This document shows, piece by piece, positions 10,901 through 19,427 of a stretch of DNA of 64,000 nt. Under the pieces are notes generated by a model. The model searched no databases and was not told the DNA's origin. It saw only the letters and a program-made list of their open reading frames with translations. The position numbers and the translations under genes are program-made. The DNA comes from Burkholderia aenigmatica. Its GTDB lineage: Bacteria > Pseudomonadota > Gammaproteobacteria > Burkholderiales > Burkholderiaceae. The DNA lies in the NCBI RefSeq assembly GCF_902499175.1, contig NZ_CABVQC010000041.1, positions 1 to 64,000 on the forward strand, given 5' to 3'. The first letter of the stretch is position 1. Every line of letters starts with the position of its first letter.

Positions 10901-13900
10901 TCGACCGGCACTTCCTTCAGCCGCGAATCGTATTTGTATGCGCCGGAATCCTGCTTGGTCAGCACCGATACGTAGCGTTCCTCGACGAGCTGCGCCCGCA
11001 GGCCCTTCACGTCGATCGCCTTCGCGTTCGGATCGATCGCGACGAGCCGCACCGTGCGCGGGCTGCCGCGCTTCACGTAGCCGAGATCGTCGACCGACTT
11101 GTAGCCGACGAGCCAGTCGTTGTTCGACACGAGCGTCTGCGCGTTCGCGGCGACGTTGCGCCCGCCTTCCGCCTCATAGGCCTTCGCCTGGAAATAGAGC
11201 TGGTAGGTCGCGTCCGCATACTTGTCGAGATCGAGATTGAACTCGGCATGGCCCTTGTCGTCGGTCGTGCCGTCCTGCAGCGTCGTCGTATAGCCCTCCT
11301 TCGCGCGGCGTGCGTCGAAGAAGTGATAGCCCTGCCAGCTGCGGAACGACGGCCACACCGGGCGCAGCGTCAGCGTCGCCGCGACGCGGCGCTTCTCCGC
11401 CGGCGTGCCGAACAGGTTCTGCGCATCGACGATGCCCTTCAGCCCCTTCGGCTTCACCCACCCTTCGACGACCTGTTGCGACAGCTTCGCATCGACCTTC
11501 ATCCGGTCGGGCAGGAACTCCTTCACCTGCACTGTCGTGCTGCCGATCGGCTCGGCGCCGGGCTGGCCGTCCTTGACGATATACAGGTTGACCGTCCATG
11601 TGCCGGTCGGCGCCGTTTCGGCCGTCGTATAGCCGAGCTCGGTGAAACCGGTCGCATCGACCGTCACCGGCTTGCGCTCGACGGTGATCCCGCGCGGGTC
11701 GACGATCTCCGCCTGCAGCGGCACGCCGGCCGGGCTGCGCGCCCAGCTCGCCGCGCGCACGATCAGGCCGATGTGGAACGGGTCGCCAGGGCGATACAGC
11801 CCGCGATCCGAGAACAGGTACGCGGACAATTGCCCCTGCCCCGTCGCATTGCGCTCGCCGTCGACGTCGAAACGCGAGAAATCGAGCTGGCGATCGCGGC
11901 CGGCCACCGGCAGGAACGACAGGTCGGTGTCCTTCTTCACGACATACAGCTGCGGCCGCTTCTCGCGGTCGAGCCCCTTGAACGCGGGGAAATGCACGAT
12001 GCCGTCGGCGCCGGTCGTCTGCGTGAACAGCGCCTGGCCGTTCACCGCGAGCACCGACACGGTTGCGCCCGCAACCGGGCGGCCGTTGCGGATCGACTGC
12101 ACGAACACGTCCTGGCTGCCGTCCAGCGCCTTCTTGACCAGCATCCCGAGATCGGTCACGACGATCAGGCGCGTGTCGCCGAGCGCATTGCCGCTGTCGT
12201 CGCCGTTGCCGTTGCCGTTGCTGTCGCTCGAATCGGCGTTGTCGGACTGATCCTGGCTGCCGTCGGACGCGGCATCGCCGTCCTTCGCGTCGTCAGCCTT
12301 TTTCTTCTCGGCGGCCGGGTCGTACTTCGTCAGGTGCAGCAGGAACACGCCGCGCTTGCCGCCCTTCAGGTACTGGCCGAGATCGATGCCTTCGTAATGC
12401 GCCTTGCCGGGTTCGCCGGCCGGGAACGCGCGCGTCTGCACGAAGCGCTCGACGATGTGATCCTCGCTGAACGAATACGACAGCTCGGGCCGTGCGTACG
12501 TGCCGTTGTTGAAGCTCACCAGATGCTGAAGCTGGTCGGGCAGCACGCGGCCGATCTCGACCTTCATCCCCGGCAGGTTGCGCGACACGACCGACAGCCG
12601 CTTGCTGCCGCTCATCGACAGCAGCGAACCGTCGGCCATGAAGCGCAGCAGCTTCGGATAGTCGGGCACCGTGAACGCGGCCGTCGCCGGCTCGGCGAGC
12701 AGGTAGCCGCCTGCCGATTTCAGGTCTTCGGCGAACCGCACGAAGATGCGATCGCCCGGCGTCGCGTGATATTTGAAACTTTGCAGCGTTGCGTAGTCGT
12801 TCTCGGTCGGCACCACGTCGAGCGGCAGCGGCTTCGACTGCTTCAGCACCGCGTCGCTGATGTCGGCCACGTTCCATTCGTAAGGCGGATCGTCGTCCGA
12901 CTGATCGACGCCCGGCTTGCGTTTCGGCAACACCCACGCCTTGGCGCGCGCGGCCAGGTCGGCGCTGCGCACGCCGTCGGACGCTTCCGCGACGAGCACC
13001 TGCTCGGGCTCGTAGCGCTCGTTGTCGACGAGCGTCGGCGCGATGTTGTCGATCGACAGGCTGTAGAGCCCCGGCACGTCAACCGACGCGTGCAGCACGT
13101 CCGGCGTGCCGTTGCCGCCGCGCGCGCTCTTCACGCCCTTGTCGACGTCGAGCCGTGCCGCCATCGAGTCAAGCGGGATCTCGAGCGACTGCGAGTGGAT
13201 CCATGCGCTCGTCTTCATCTTGTCGTAGCTGACGGTGTAGCGCAGCGGCGTCGAATTCTTGCCGTCGCGGCCGACCAGCACGAGGCCGATGCGCTTCTCG
13301 AACTCGGCCGGATCGACCGGGTAGTTGAAGCGCAACTGCAGCAGCGCCTGCTTCTCCGCCGGATTGTCGGGGTTCTGATAGAACTCATTGTTGCCGAATG
13401 TCGCGGCGAACGCCGGCAGGTCGAAGGCGAAACGGTCGTCGTGCATCGTCACCTGCGGCGCGAACACCCGGTGCACCGCGAAACGCACCTCGACGTGCGC
13501 GCCGACCGGCCAGTCGGCCGCCGGCGTGAAGCGCAGCGTCTTGTCGTCGACCCACTCCCACGCGCCCTTCAGCGCGGGCGTCATCTCGATGCCGTCGCCG
13601 GCCGGCTTGCCGACCTGTTCGATCGGCGCGGCCGATTGCGCGAACACGACTTCGAGCGGATGCACGGTGATCTTCGGCTTGTCGCTCTCGTCCACCTCAT
13701 AGGTGGTGATCGCCGGCGCCTTCACGGTGAAGCTGACGGTCTCGGGCTCGGGCGGCTTCGGGCGGTGCTTGAACCAGTAGCCGCCGTAGCCGAGCGCGGC
13801 CGCGAGCAGCACGAGGCCGCCGGCATGCCACGGGCGGCGGCGCACGGCCGCGACGGTGACGCCCATCCACGCGGGCGCCGTCCACGACACGTCGCCGACC

Positions 13901-13986
13901 AGCGGCCGCAGCACGCAGCCGAGCAGCCACCAGACGAAGCCCGCCACGCGAACGGGCAGGAGCAGCAGAAAGCGCAGCAAATCCAT
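7981..13986 (-). CDS. Bacterial alpha-2-macroglobulin (protease inhibitor)
   Basis: 2001-aa YfhM-type protein; by family knowledge it traps attacking proteases in the periplasm through a reactive thioester. The N-terminus has two hydrophobic stretches (residues about 4-30 and 55-70) acting as membrane anchor; unlike enterobacterial YfhM there is no lipobox. MG domains follow, and the thioester motif C-S-E-Q is at residues 1505-1508, with the all-alpha complement-like domain after it. A Gly/Asn/Asp/Ser-rich linker (about residues 580-605) interrupts the N-terminal half. ATG at 13986 is preceded by AAGGAA. It forms an operon with pbpC just downstream. A large open frame runs antisense to it but looks like a GC-bias artefact. 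Confidence 0.93.
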   Translation of the reverse strand: MDLLRFLLLLPVRVAGFVWWLLGCVLRPLVGDVSWTAPAWMGVTVAAVRRRPWHAGGLVLLAAALGYGGYWFKHRPKPPEPETVSFTVKAPAITTYEVDESDKPKITVHPLEVVFAQSAAPIEQVGKPAGDGIEMTPALKGAWEWVDDKTLRFTPAADWPVGAHVEVRFAVHRVFAPQVTMHDDRFAFDLPAFAATFGNNEFYQNPDNPAEKQALLQLRFNYPVDPAEFEKRIGLVLVGRDGKNSTPLRYTVSYDKMKTSAWIHSQSLEIPLDSMAARLDVDKGVKSARGGNGTPDVLHASVDVPGLYSLSIDNIAPTLVDNERYEPEQVLVAEASDGVRSADLAARAKAWVLPKRKPGVDQSDDDPPYEWNVADISDAVLKQSKPLPLDVVPTENDYATLQSFKYHATPGDRIFVRFAEDLKSAGGYLLAEPATAAFTVPDYPKLLRFMADGSLLSMSGSKRLSVVSRNLPGMKVEIGRVLPDQLQHLVSFNNGTYARPELSYSFSEDHIVERFVQTRAFPAGEPGKAHYEGIDLGQYLKGGKRGVFLLHLTKYDPAAEKKKADDAKDGDAASDGSQDQSDNADSSDSNGNGNGDDSGNALGDTRLIVVTDLGMLVKKALDGSQDVFVQSIRNGRPVAGATVSVLAVNGQALFTQTTGADGIVHFPAFKGLDREKRPQLYVVKKDTDLSFLPVAGRDRQLDFSRFDVDGERNATGQGQLSAYLFSDRGLYRPGDPFHIGLIVRAASWARSPAGVPLQAEIVDPRGITVERKPVTVDATGFTELGYTTAETAPTGTWTVNLYIVKDGQPGAEPIGSTTVQVKEFLPDRMKVDAKLSQQVVEGWVKPKGLKGIVDAQNLFGTPAEKRRVAATLTLRPVWPSFRSWQGYHFFDARRAKEGYTTTLQDGTTDDKGHAEFNLDLDKYADATYQLYFQAKAYEAEGGRNVAANAQTLVSNNDWLVGYKSVDDLGYVKRGSPRTVRLVAIDPNAKAIDVKGLRAQLVEERYVSVLTKQDSGAYKYDSRLKEVPVDEKPLTIPAAGLDFTLRTDKPGSYALVIRNADGAAVNRIEYSVTGDANVTRSLDRNAELQVSLAKHDFKPGEQVEIAIRAPYAGSGLITIERDKVYAHAWFHADTTSSIQHITVPAGFEGNGYINVQYIRDPSSDEIFMSPLSYGVVPFSVNLDARRNAVSVDAPALVKPGETVNFTVHSAKPAKVVVFAVDEGILQVARYKLGDPLKFFFRKRMLEVGTSQILDLILPDFEKLMAMAAPGGDADDAIGRQLNPFKRKRDKPVVYWSGIVDVNGDTRLSYTVPDYFNGKLRVMAVSVSPDLVGTFEGATTVRGDFVLSPNVPTTLAPGDEADVSVGVANNLTGVGNQPVPVAVTLKTGPQLQVIGPATQNVALAPQHEGVAMFRVKATDTLGSGALSFGARYGAKGAQQRVDVSVRPAAAFRTQLDIARLDPGKKANVPNLRSMYDAYASRDASISTAPLVLSEGLSSYLVNFEHYCSEQMVSAAVPRVFAAKWLSVRALTSAMHATDPGADATNAAAITQFLGVLRSRQNAQGGFGLWSATPDADPFVSAYAMHVLLDARERGIAVPKDMLDAGNQYLQKLAANDSLGSLDLLRQRAYAVYLLTRQGNVTTNSLAAVQKRLQDAYPNDWKNDLAAAWLAASYQLLKQDKEAAALIAGPQALLERKRASDGGYVTGYYLDPLTRDASVLYLIAKHFPERVRKLSPRAMDNLAAPLVDNRYNTLSSAMTILALDAYAASSAGQLDQLAIDEVRAGAAPKDVSSIQANLVRSGTWSGGASRVDFVNGSTLPAWWVSSQSGYDRGTSTKAIKNGLEIVRDYTGTDGKPLDKITLGQEIDVHLKIRATGSANVGNVAIVDLLPGGFDPVIAPPPVTDTQDGDSNGDGGASAPVADAPWRSPIGVKGSTWQPQFADVREDRVVIYGTATTNVREFVYRIKASNAGRFIAPPAYGESMYDRRVQAQAPGGTTLTVERVR

Positions 13987-14286
13987 TGTTATTTCCTTGT
14001 CAAGGACATGCTGCCGGGTGCGGCAACCTTCCCCGAATCGTTATGGGTCTTGTGACGGCGCGGCCCGGTTGCGCCGTAAATACTTGGTATGTTCGACCGG
14101 ATGCTGGGCGCCATTATCGATCAGACCCGAAACGATGGAAATATCGGCGTGCCGACGCGCAACGCTGCCGGATAACCGGCCGGTCGGCCGGATTTCGGCT
14201 CGCCGGCCAACCGCTGCGCGCGGTCGCGCGGCGTTCGCTAGAATGCGCGGCTCGGCATGATTCGAATCGAAATGAAAGGAAAACGC

Positions 14287-15540
14287 TTGAAACTCCCGTT
14301 CGAATGGCAAATCGGGCTGCGCTATGCGCGCGGCGGCCGGCGCTCGGCCGGCGACGGCTTCGTGTCATTCATTGCCGGCGCCGCGATGGCCGGCATCGCG
14401 CTCGGGGTCGCCGCGCTAATCGTCGTGCTGTCGGTGATGAACGGATTCCGGACCGAAGTGCGCGACCGGATGCTGTCGGTGCTCGCGCACGTGGAAATCT
14501 TCTCGCCGACCGGCACGATGCCCGACTGGCGGCTCACCGCGCACGAATCGCTGCGGAATCCGGCGGTGCGCGCCGTCGCGCCCTATGTCGATGCGCAGGC
14601 GCTGCTGACGAACGCGGGCAGCGTGACGGGCGTCGCGCTGCGCGGCATCGATCCGGTGCTGGAGCCGCGCGTGTCCGAGATCGCGCGCAAGCTGAAGACC
14701 GGGCGGCTCGATGCACTCGTGCCGGGCGAGATGGGGATCGTGCTCGGCTCGGCGCTGGCCGACGCGCTGCACGTGAAGATCGGCGACCGCATCACGTTCT
14801 TCGCGCCCGGCAATACCGCGCGCATCGGCGACGCGCTGCCGCAGTTCCGGCAGTTCAACGTGGTCGGCACATTCGAATCGGGCCACTACCAGTACGACAG
14901 CGCGCTCGCGTATATCCATCTCCGCGACGCGCAGACGCTGTTCAACGTGCGCGCGCCCACCGGCATCCGGCTGCGCCTCGATGACCTGCAGCGCGCGCCG
15001 GACATCGCACTGGAACTGTCGCGCACGCTGTCGGGCGAGCTCTATATCCGCGACTGGACGCGGCAGAACCGCACGTGGTTCGAAGCCGAGCGGCTCCAAA
15101 AGCGCATGCTGTCGCTGATCCTGATGCTGATCGTCGCGGTCGCCGCGTTCAACCTCGTGTCGTCGCTCGTGATGACCGTCACGCAGAAGCAGGGCGACAT
15201 CGCGATCCTGCGCACGCTCGGCGCGCCGCCGGGGTCGATCATGAAGATCTTCGCGATCCAGGGGATGACGATCGGCCTCGCCGGCACGCTGGCGGGCGTC
15301 GCACTCGGCTGCGCGATCGCTGTGAGCATCCCGTGGGTGCTGCCGGCGATCGAGCAGTTGCTCGGCATCCGCTTCCTGACGCCGTCCGTGTACTTCCTCA
15401 GCTCGCTACCGTCGAAGCTCGCGATGACCGATGTGATCGAGATCGCCGCGGCCGCGTTCCTGATGTCGTGCGTCGCGACGCTCTACCCGAGCTGGCGTGC
15501 CGCACGGGTACGTCCGGCCGAAGCGCTGCGCGACGAATAG
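14287..15540 (+). CDS. LolC/LolE-type lipoprotein-releasing ABC permease, orphan copy
   Basis: 417-aa inner-membrane permease. It has one N-terminal TM helix (VSFIAGAAMAGIALGVAALIVVL), a periplasmic MacB-like domain, then three TM helices of the FtsX domain; it ends YPSWRAARVRPAEALRDE, typical of LolC/E. The family extracts lipoproteins from the inner membrane for transfer to LolA. I chose TTG at 14287: AAAGGA lies 7 bases before it and the product then starts MKLPFEWQIG, as canonical LolC does; ATGs at 14272 and 14257 are alternatives. No lolD ATPase or lolE partner is adjacent, so it either borrows the ATPase of the main Lol system or is a specialised paralogue. Confidence 0.85.
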   Translation: MKLPFEWQIGLRYARGGRRSAGDGFVSFIAGAAMAGIALGVAALIVVLSVMNGFRTEVRDRMLSVLAHVEIFSPTGTMPDWRLTAHESLRNPAVRAVAPYVDAQALLTNAGSVTGVALRGIDPVLEPRVSEIARKLKTGRLDALVPGEMGIVLGSALADALHVKIGDRITFFAPGNTARIGDALPQFRQFNVVGTFESGHYQYDSALAYIHLRDAQTLFNVRAPTGIRLRLDDLQRAPDIALELSRTLSGELYIRDWTRQNRTWFEAERLQKRMLSLILMLIVAVAAFNLVSSLVMTVTQKQGDIAILRTLGAPPGSIMKIFAIQGMTIGLAGTLAGVALGCAIAVSIPWVLPAIEQLLGIRFLTPSVYFLSSLPSKLAMTDVIEIAAAAFLMSCVATLYPSWRAARVRPAEALRDE

Positions 15541-15572
15541 GCGCGCGGCGCACGGCTCTGCGACGCGCGCCG

Positions 15573-16382
15573 TTATGCGATCTCGTGTAAACCGATGCTG
15601 TTGCGGCCGTTCAGGATGTCCTCGAACGCAGCCTCCAGGCCGACGTCGATCAGGCCCGCGCGCCTGCCGTAGGTCTTCTGCCCCGCATCGTCGACGAAGA
15701 TCGCCGCGCCCGACGACAGCTGGCGATCGGTATCGAGCAGCGCGAGCGTGCCGCGCGCGCTGCCGGCCGACTGCTCGAACTTCAGCGGCGTGCCGTCCTG
15801 CGTGATGAAATGCCCGCCGGCCTCTTCGAACTTCTGGTTGCGCGCGACGGACGTATTGATCTCCTTCATGAAGAGAAAGTCCGCGTCGGCGCGCTGGCTG
15901 GCCACCTTGCGATCGTCGTCCGTGAACGTCTCGCCCACGGCGGCCGCGCCCTGCTCGGCAAAGTCGACGGCCTGCCGGTGAAATTCGCGCGTCGCGAGCA
16001 CGAGGCCCGCGTTCGCGTTCAGCGTCGACTCCACCCACGCGCGATCGCTTTCCGTCATCGTCTTCGACACGACCTCGATCCGGCCGTTGCCGGTCTTGAA
16101 ATCGAACTGCGCGTCGGCCAGATCCGGACGCTTCGCGATGATCTCGTGCAGGCTCGTCGCGAGCTGGCTGGTGACGCCGCGCAGCTTCGTCGACAGGTCG
16201 CCCAGCATCGACATCTGCTTCATGCGCGCCGCGTGCATCGCGTCCTGATCCAGCGCCCGGATGGTGATCGGCGTGTCCTGCTGCCCGGACGCCGCGTCCG
16301 TCTGCGGGCGCCCGTCGAGCGCCGCTTGCTGCGCCATCTGCACGAGCGAAAGGCCGCTCGCTGCCGTGACTGAAGTCGTCAT
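15573..16382 (-). CDS. Hypothetical protein, 269 aa
   Basis: Not recognised. Soluble, hydrophilic, Ala/Asp/Gln-rich, no signal peptide or TM segment. The first 50 residues are low-complexity and Ser/Thr/Gln-rich; residues about 50-130 are predicted helical by eye (MKQMSMLGDLSTKLRGVTSQLATSLHEII), and the rest is mixed. A disordered N-terminus without a Sec signal is what secreted or structural appendage proteins often show, but no secretion gene is near. A strong AAGGAGAG precedes the ATG at 16382. It is convergent with the LolC-type gene (33 bp apart) and divergent from the peptidase gene across an AT-rich 556-bp region. Confidence 0.7.
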   Translation of the reverse strand: MTTSVTAASGLSLVQMAQQAALDGRPQTDAASGQQDTPITIRALDQDAMHAARMKQMSMLGDLSTKLRGVTSQLATSLHEIIAKRPDLADAQFDFKTGNGRIEVVSKTMTESDRAWVESTLNANAGLVLATREFHRQAVDFAEQGAAAVGETFTDDDRKVASQRADADFLFMKEINTSVARNQKFEEAGGHFITQDGTPLKFEQSAGSARGTLALLDTDRQLSSGAAIFVDDAGQKTYGRRAGLIDVGLEAAFEDILNGRNSIGLHEIA

Positions 16383-16938
16383 GCCCTCTCTCTCCTTTCA
16401 TTCCGTTTTTTACCGTTTACGGAAAGATTTCCCGGAAATTTAGACCGGTCTCACGTCAATCGCTGGGCGCGCATCAAAACTTTGTTTGACTAAAACTAAA
16501 AAAGTTTGACACCAAGATTTCACTGAGATAAGTTTGGCGCAAGCTTCCGGAAAGCATTCCGGCCAGCCCCGCCGACTCGCGTCGCACTTTCCTGCCGTTG
16601 CAGCACCGCCGTTCGCAACATCCCCGCCTCATCGCATCGTGCCGTTCCGTTTCGTCTGAAACCTGAAGGAAGATCGGGCATGCCCGCATTTGATTCGCAC
16701 TCCTGCATTCATTTCGCGCCGCCGGCCGCGCATCGACCGGGCGGCACGAATCAGCCGCCGCGCTGACGCTTTCCGGTCGGGGCGATGCAGTCGCCTCGAC
16801 ACCAGCCGTGACACCCGGGCATCACGCCCGGCGCTTTCGAAGGTGCCGTTCCGTTTCATCCGATGCAGCACCCGGCCGGGCCGCAGGGGGCATATCGCGG
16901 GCCGTCCGGTTCCAGACAATCACAACAAGAGGTCGACA
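16383..16938. promoter_or_regulatory. AT-rich divergent intergenic region with repeats and a candidate promoter
   Basis: No gene seen. It separates two divergent genes. Visible: a near-perfect palindrome ATTTCCCGGAAAT at 16427-16439; an inverted repeat around AAACTTT (16477) and AAAGTTT (16501); a perfect -35 TTGACA at 16506-16511 with TAAGTT 17 bases on (plus strand); and an 18-bp direct repeat with one mismatch, GTGCCGTTCCGTTTCGTC at 16639-16656 and GTGCCGTTCCGTTTCATC at 16843-16860. The base composition at 16400-16540 is far more AT-rich than its surroundings. Confidence 0.45.
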
Positions 16939-18906
16939 ATGGACATTCATCGAACCGGATTGCGTCGCGCGTGGCTTCCCGCGCTCGTTGCAGCCACGAC
17001 GCTCGCCGCGTGCGGCGGCGACGACGGCGGCAGCGTCGCGGGCGTTTCCGCACTCGCACAGGGCCAACAGGAGGGGGCCGCCGCATCGGCGGCCGACAAG
17101 CAGTCGCTCGCATCGCGCATCTCGCCGTCCGGCGTCCCGTACGCCAATCCGGCCAGCGGCGGCCGCTACCGGCCCGTGATCGCGAACGGCCAGGTGCAGC
17201 CGTCGCTGTCAGGCGGCACGATCGAGGAGAACGCGTGGGTCGACACGCCGGTCGATTCCGACGGCGACGGCGCGCGCGACCGCATCCACGTGCGCATCGT
17301 GCGCCCCACCGAAACCGCGAACGGCGCGCGCACGCCCGTCATCGTGCTCGCAAGCCCGTACTACGCGGGCCTCGCCGACAGCCCCGACCACAACGTCGAC
17401 GTCGAACTCGACGGCACCCCGCATCCGGCCGCCACTGCGGCAACGGCGGCGACCGGCGCCTCCGCACGGATCATGGCCGCCGCGCCGCAGGTGCGGATGC
17501 TGCAGCAGGTCGAAGCTGCCGCCGCCGGACGCTCGTGGATCGAGGGCTACTTCATCCCGCGCGGCTTCACGATCGTCTACGCGGATTCGCTCGGCACCGC
17601 CGGCTCGGACGGCTGCCCGACGATCCTCACGCGCGACGAATCGGTCGCGATGGCATCGGTGATCCGCTGGCTCGGCCGCGACGCAACCGCGAAGGACACG
17701 AACGGCAAGACGGTCGTCGCGAACTGGTCGACGGGCCACGTCGGCATGTACGGCGTGTCGTACGACGGCACGCTGCCGAAGATGGTCGCGAGCCTGCGCA
17801 CGCGCGGGCTCGACGCGATCGTGCCGGTCGCCGGGCTGACGAACATGTACGGCTACTACCGCTCGGGCGGGCTCGTGCGTGCGCCGGAAGGCTATCAGGG
17901 CGAAGACGTCGATGTGTACATCAAGGCGCTGCTGACGAACGCGCATCCGGAGCGCTGCACGCACCTGATCGACGAAGCATTGCAGCAGGAAGACCGCAAG
18001 ACCGGCGACTATTCGCCGTTCTGGGCCGCGCGCGACATCCCGACCGCGTACGCGGTCGCGCCTGCGCTCGTCGCGCAGGGGCTGACCGACGACAACGTGC
18101 GCGTCGACCAGTCGACGGCGTGGCATCTCGCGATGCGGCGCCAGGGCGTGCCGACGCAGCTGTGGCTGCATCGCCTGAAGCACACCGACCCGACCCGCGT
18201 GCCGGCGATGGCCGATGCGTGGACCGCGGAAGTGAACCGCTGGTTCACGCGCTACCTGATCGGTTTCGACAACGGTGTCGAACGCGATCCGCGCGCGGTG
18301 ATCGAGCAGGCGGACGGCACGCTGCTGAAGGAAGCGGACTGGGCCGCACGCCGCGCCACGCCGGTCACGTATTTCGCGGGCGGCGACGGCGCGGGCACCG
18401 GCACGCTGTTGCGGCTGCCGAGCGGCGGCCCGCTCGCGCGCTTCACCGACGATGCGCGCATTACCGCGCTCACGCTGGCGAACGCGCCGACAGGCGAGAA
18501 CCGCAGCCGGTTCGAAACCGCGCCGCTCACGGCCGCGACACGCCTGTCGGGTTCCGCGACCGCACGCGTCAGGCTAACCTTTACGGCGGTGGCCAACGTG
18601 ACGGCCCTGCTGGTCGATCGCGCGCCGGACGGTACGGCCACGATCGTCACGCGTGCATGGACCGATCCGCGCAACCGGTTCTCCGAGTGGCGCTCGGAGC
18701 CGGTGCTGCCCGGGATGCCGTACGACCTGAAGCTGACGTTCATGCCGCGTGACTACAAGCTGGAAGCCGGCCACCGGCTGGGGCTCGTCGTCCTGTCGAG
18801 CGACAACGAGGCCACGCTGCGGCCGACGCCGGGCACGGGCCTGACGCTCGATCCGGCCGGCACGTCGGTGACGGTGCCGCTGGTGTCGTCGCCAACGGGC
18901 GCGTAG
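16939..18906 (+). CDS. Lipoprotein X-Pro dipeptidyl-peptidase/CocE-NonD family hydrolase
   Basis: 655-aa alpha/beta hydrolase of the S15/CocE type. Lipobox TTLAAC places Cys25 as the lipidated residue, so it is an envelope lipoprotein. The nucleophile elbow GVSYDG fits the family GxSYxG; a DEAL-type and C-terminal jelly-roll domain (RLSGSATARVRLTFTA... YDLKLTFMPRDYKLEAGHRLGLVV) matches the X-Pro peptidase C-terminal domain. Substrate (proline peptides versus esters) cannot be told. ATG at 16939 has AAGAGG at 16927-16932; upstream in-frame codons would precede the lipobox by over 100 residues. It is monocistronic, with a hairpin after the stop. Confidence 0.88.
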   Translation: MDIHRTGLRRAWLPALVAATTLAACGGDDGGSVAGVSALAQGQQEGAAASAADKQSLASRISPSGVPYANPASGGRYRPVIANGQVQPSLSGGTIEENAWVDTPVDSDGDGARDRIHVRIVRPTETANGARTPVIVLASPYYAGLADSPDHNVDVELDGTPHPAATAATAATGASARIMAAAPQVRMLQQVEAAAAGRSWIEGYFIPRGFTIVYADSLGTAGSDGCPTILTRDESVAMASVIRWLGRDATAKDTNGKTVVANWSTGHVGMYGVSYDGTLPKMVASLRTRGLDAIVPVAGLTNMYGYYRSGGLVRAPEGYQGEDVDVYIKALLTNAHPERCTHLIDEALQQEDRKTGDYSPFWAARDIPTAYAVAPALVAQGLTDDNVRVDQSTAWHLAMRRQGVPTQLWLHRLKHTDPTRVPAMADAWTAEVNRWFTRYLIGFDNGVERDPRAVIEQADGTLLKEADWAARRATPVTYFAGGDGAGTGTLLRLPSGGPLARFTDDARITALTLANAPTGENRSRFETAPLTAATRLSGSATARVRLTFTAVANVTALLVDRAPDGTATIVTRAWTDPRNRFSEWRSEPVLPGMPYDLKLTFMPRDYKLEAGHRLGLVVLSSDNEATLRPTPGTGLTLDPAGTSVTVPLVSSPTGA

Positions 18907-18940
18907 CCGCACGCCGGCTTCCGGCACAACGGCACCGCCT

Positions 18941-18974
18941 CCCCCACCTGCGCGCCCGTCGGCGCAGGCGGGGG
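18941..18974 (+). terminator. Hairpin after the peptidase lipoprotein gene
   Basis: CCCCCACCTGCGC (18941-18953) pairs with GCGCAGGCGGGGG (18962-18974), 12 of 13 positions, loop of 8. There is no T-run, so termination is probable but not certain. Confidence 0.45.
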
Positions 18975-19037
18975 ATCGCTGCAAGAAGGGAACACCTGCG
19001 CTAGGCTGCGAAAGTCGAACGCCAACGGTGAACCCGA

Positions 19038-19406
19038 ATGATTCCCATCAGCGCGAAAGCCATCGTCCGTGACGGACGCTCGGTCCTGTTCCTGCGCAAT
19101 CCGCGCGACGAATGGGAGTTGCCGGGCGGCTGGCCCGAAGCCGGCGAATCGCTCGAAGAAGCCGTCATACGCGAAGTGCAGGAAGAATGCGGGATCGTCG
19201 CTTCGACGATCCGCTACGTGGCGAGCCGTTCGTGCGAGGTCGTGCCAGGCAAGCGCGTACTCATCGTGTGCTTCCAGTGCCAGGTCGATCGTCATGAAAT
19301 CGTCCTGAGCGACGAGCACAACCAGTTCGCCTGGATCGACCTCGATGCCGACAAGCCGGCGAACCTGCCGGACTTCTATTGGACATTCTGCAGGCAGGCG
19401 GACTGA
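19038..19406 (+). CDS. Nudix hydrolase
   Basis: 122-aa protein with a full Nudix box GGWPEAGESLEEAVIREVQEECGI (about residues 30-53; Glu residues of REVQEE bind the metal). The family hydrolyses nucleoside diphosphates linked to another group; substrate unknown. Nearly minimal Nudix fold with no extra domain. It is convergent with the dehydrogenase gene 21 bases away, and no operon partner is seen. ATG at 19038 lies after a weak ribosome site. Confidence 0.9.
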   Translation: MIPISAKAIVRDGRSVLFLRNPRDEWELPGGWPEAGESLEEAVIREVQEECGIVASTIRYVASRSCEVVPGKRVLIVCFQCQVDRHEIVLSDEHNQFAWIDLDADKPANLPDFYWTFCRQAD

Positions 19407-19427
19407 TTCGCGCCCGCCCTTCCGCAA

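Noticed and set aside
5185..14055. A 2956-codon open frame on the plus strand, antisense to pbpC and the alpha-2-macroglobulin gene
   Set aside because: It is Arg/His/Ala-rich with no domains, and mirrors the codon bias of the real minus-strand genes. Long stop-free antisense frames are expected at this GC content.
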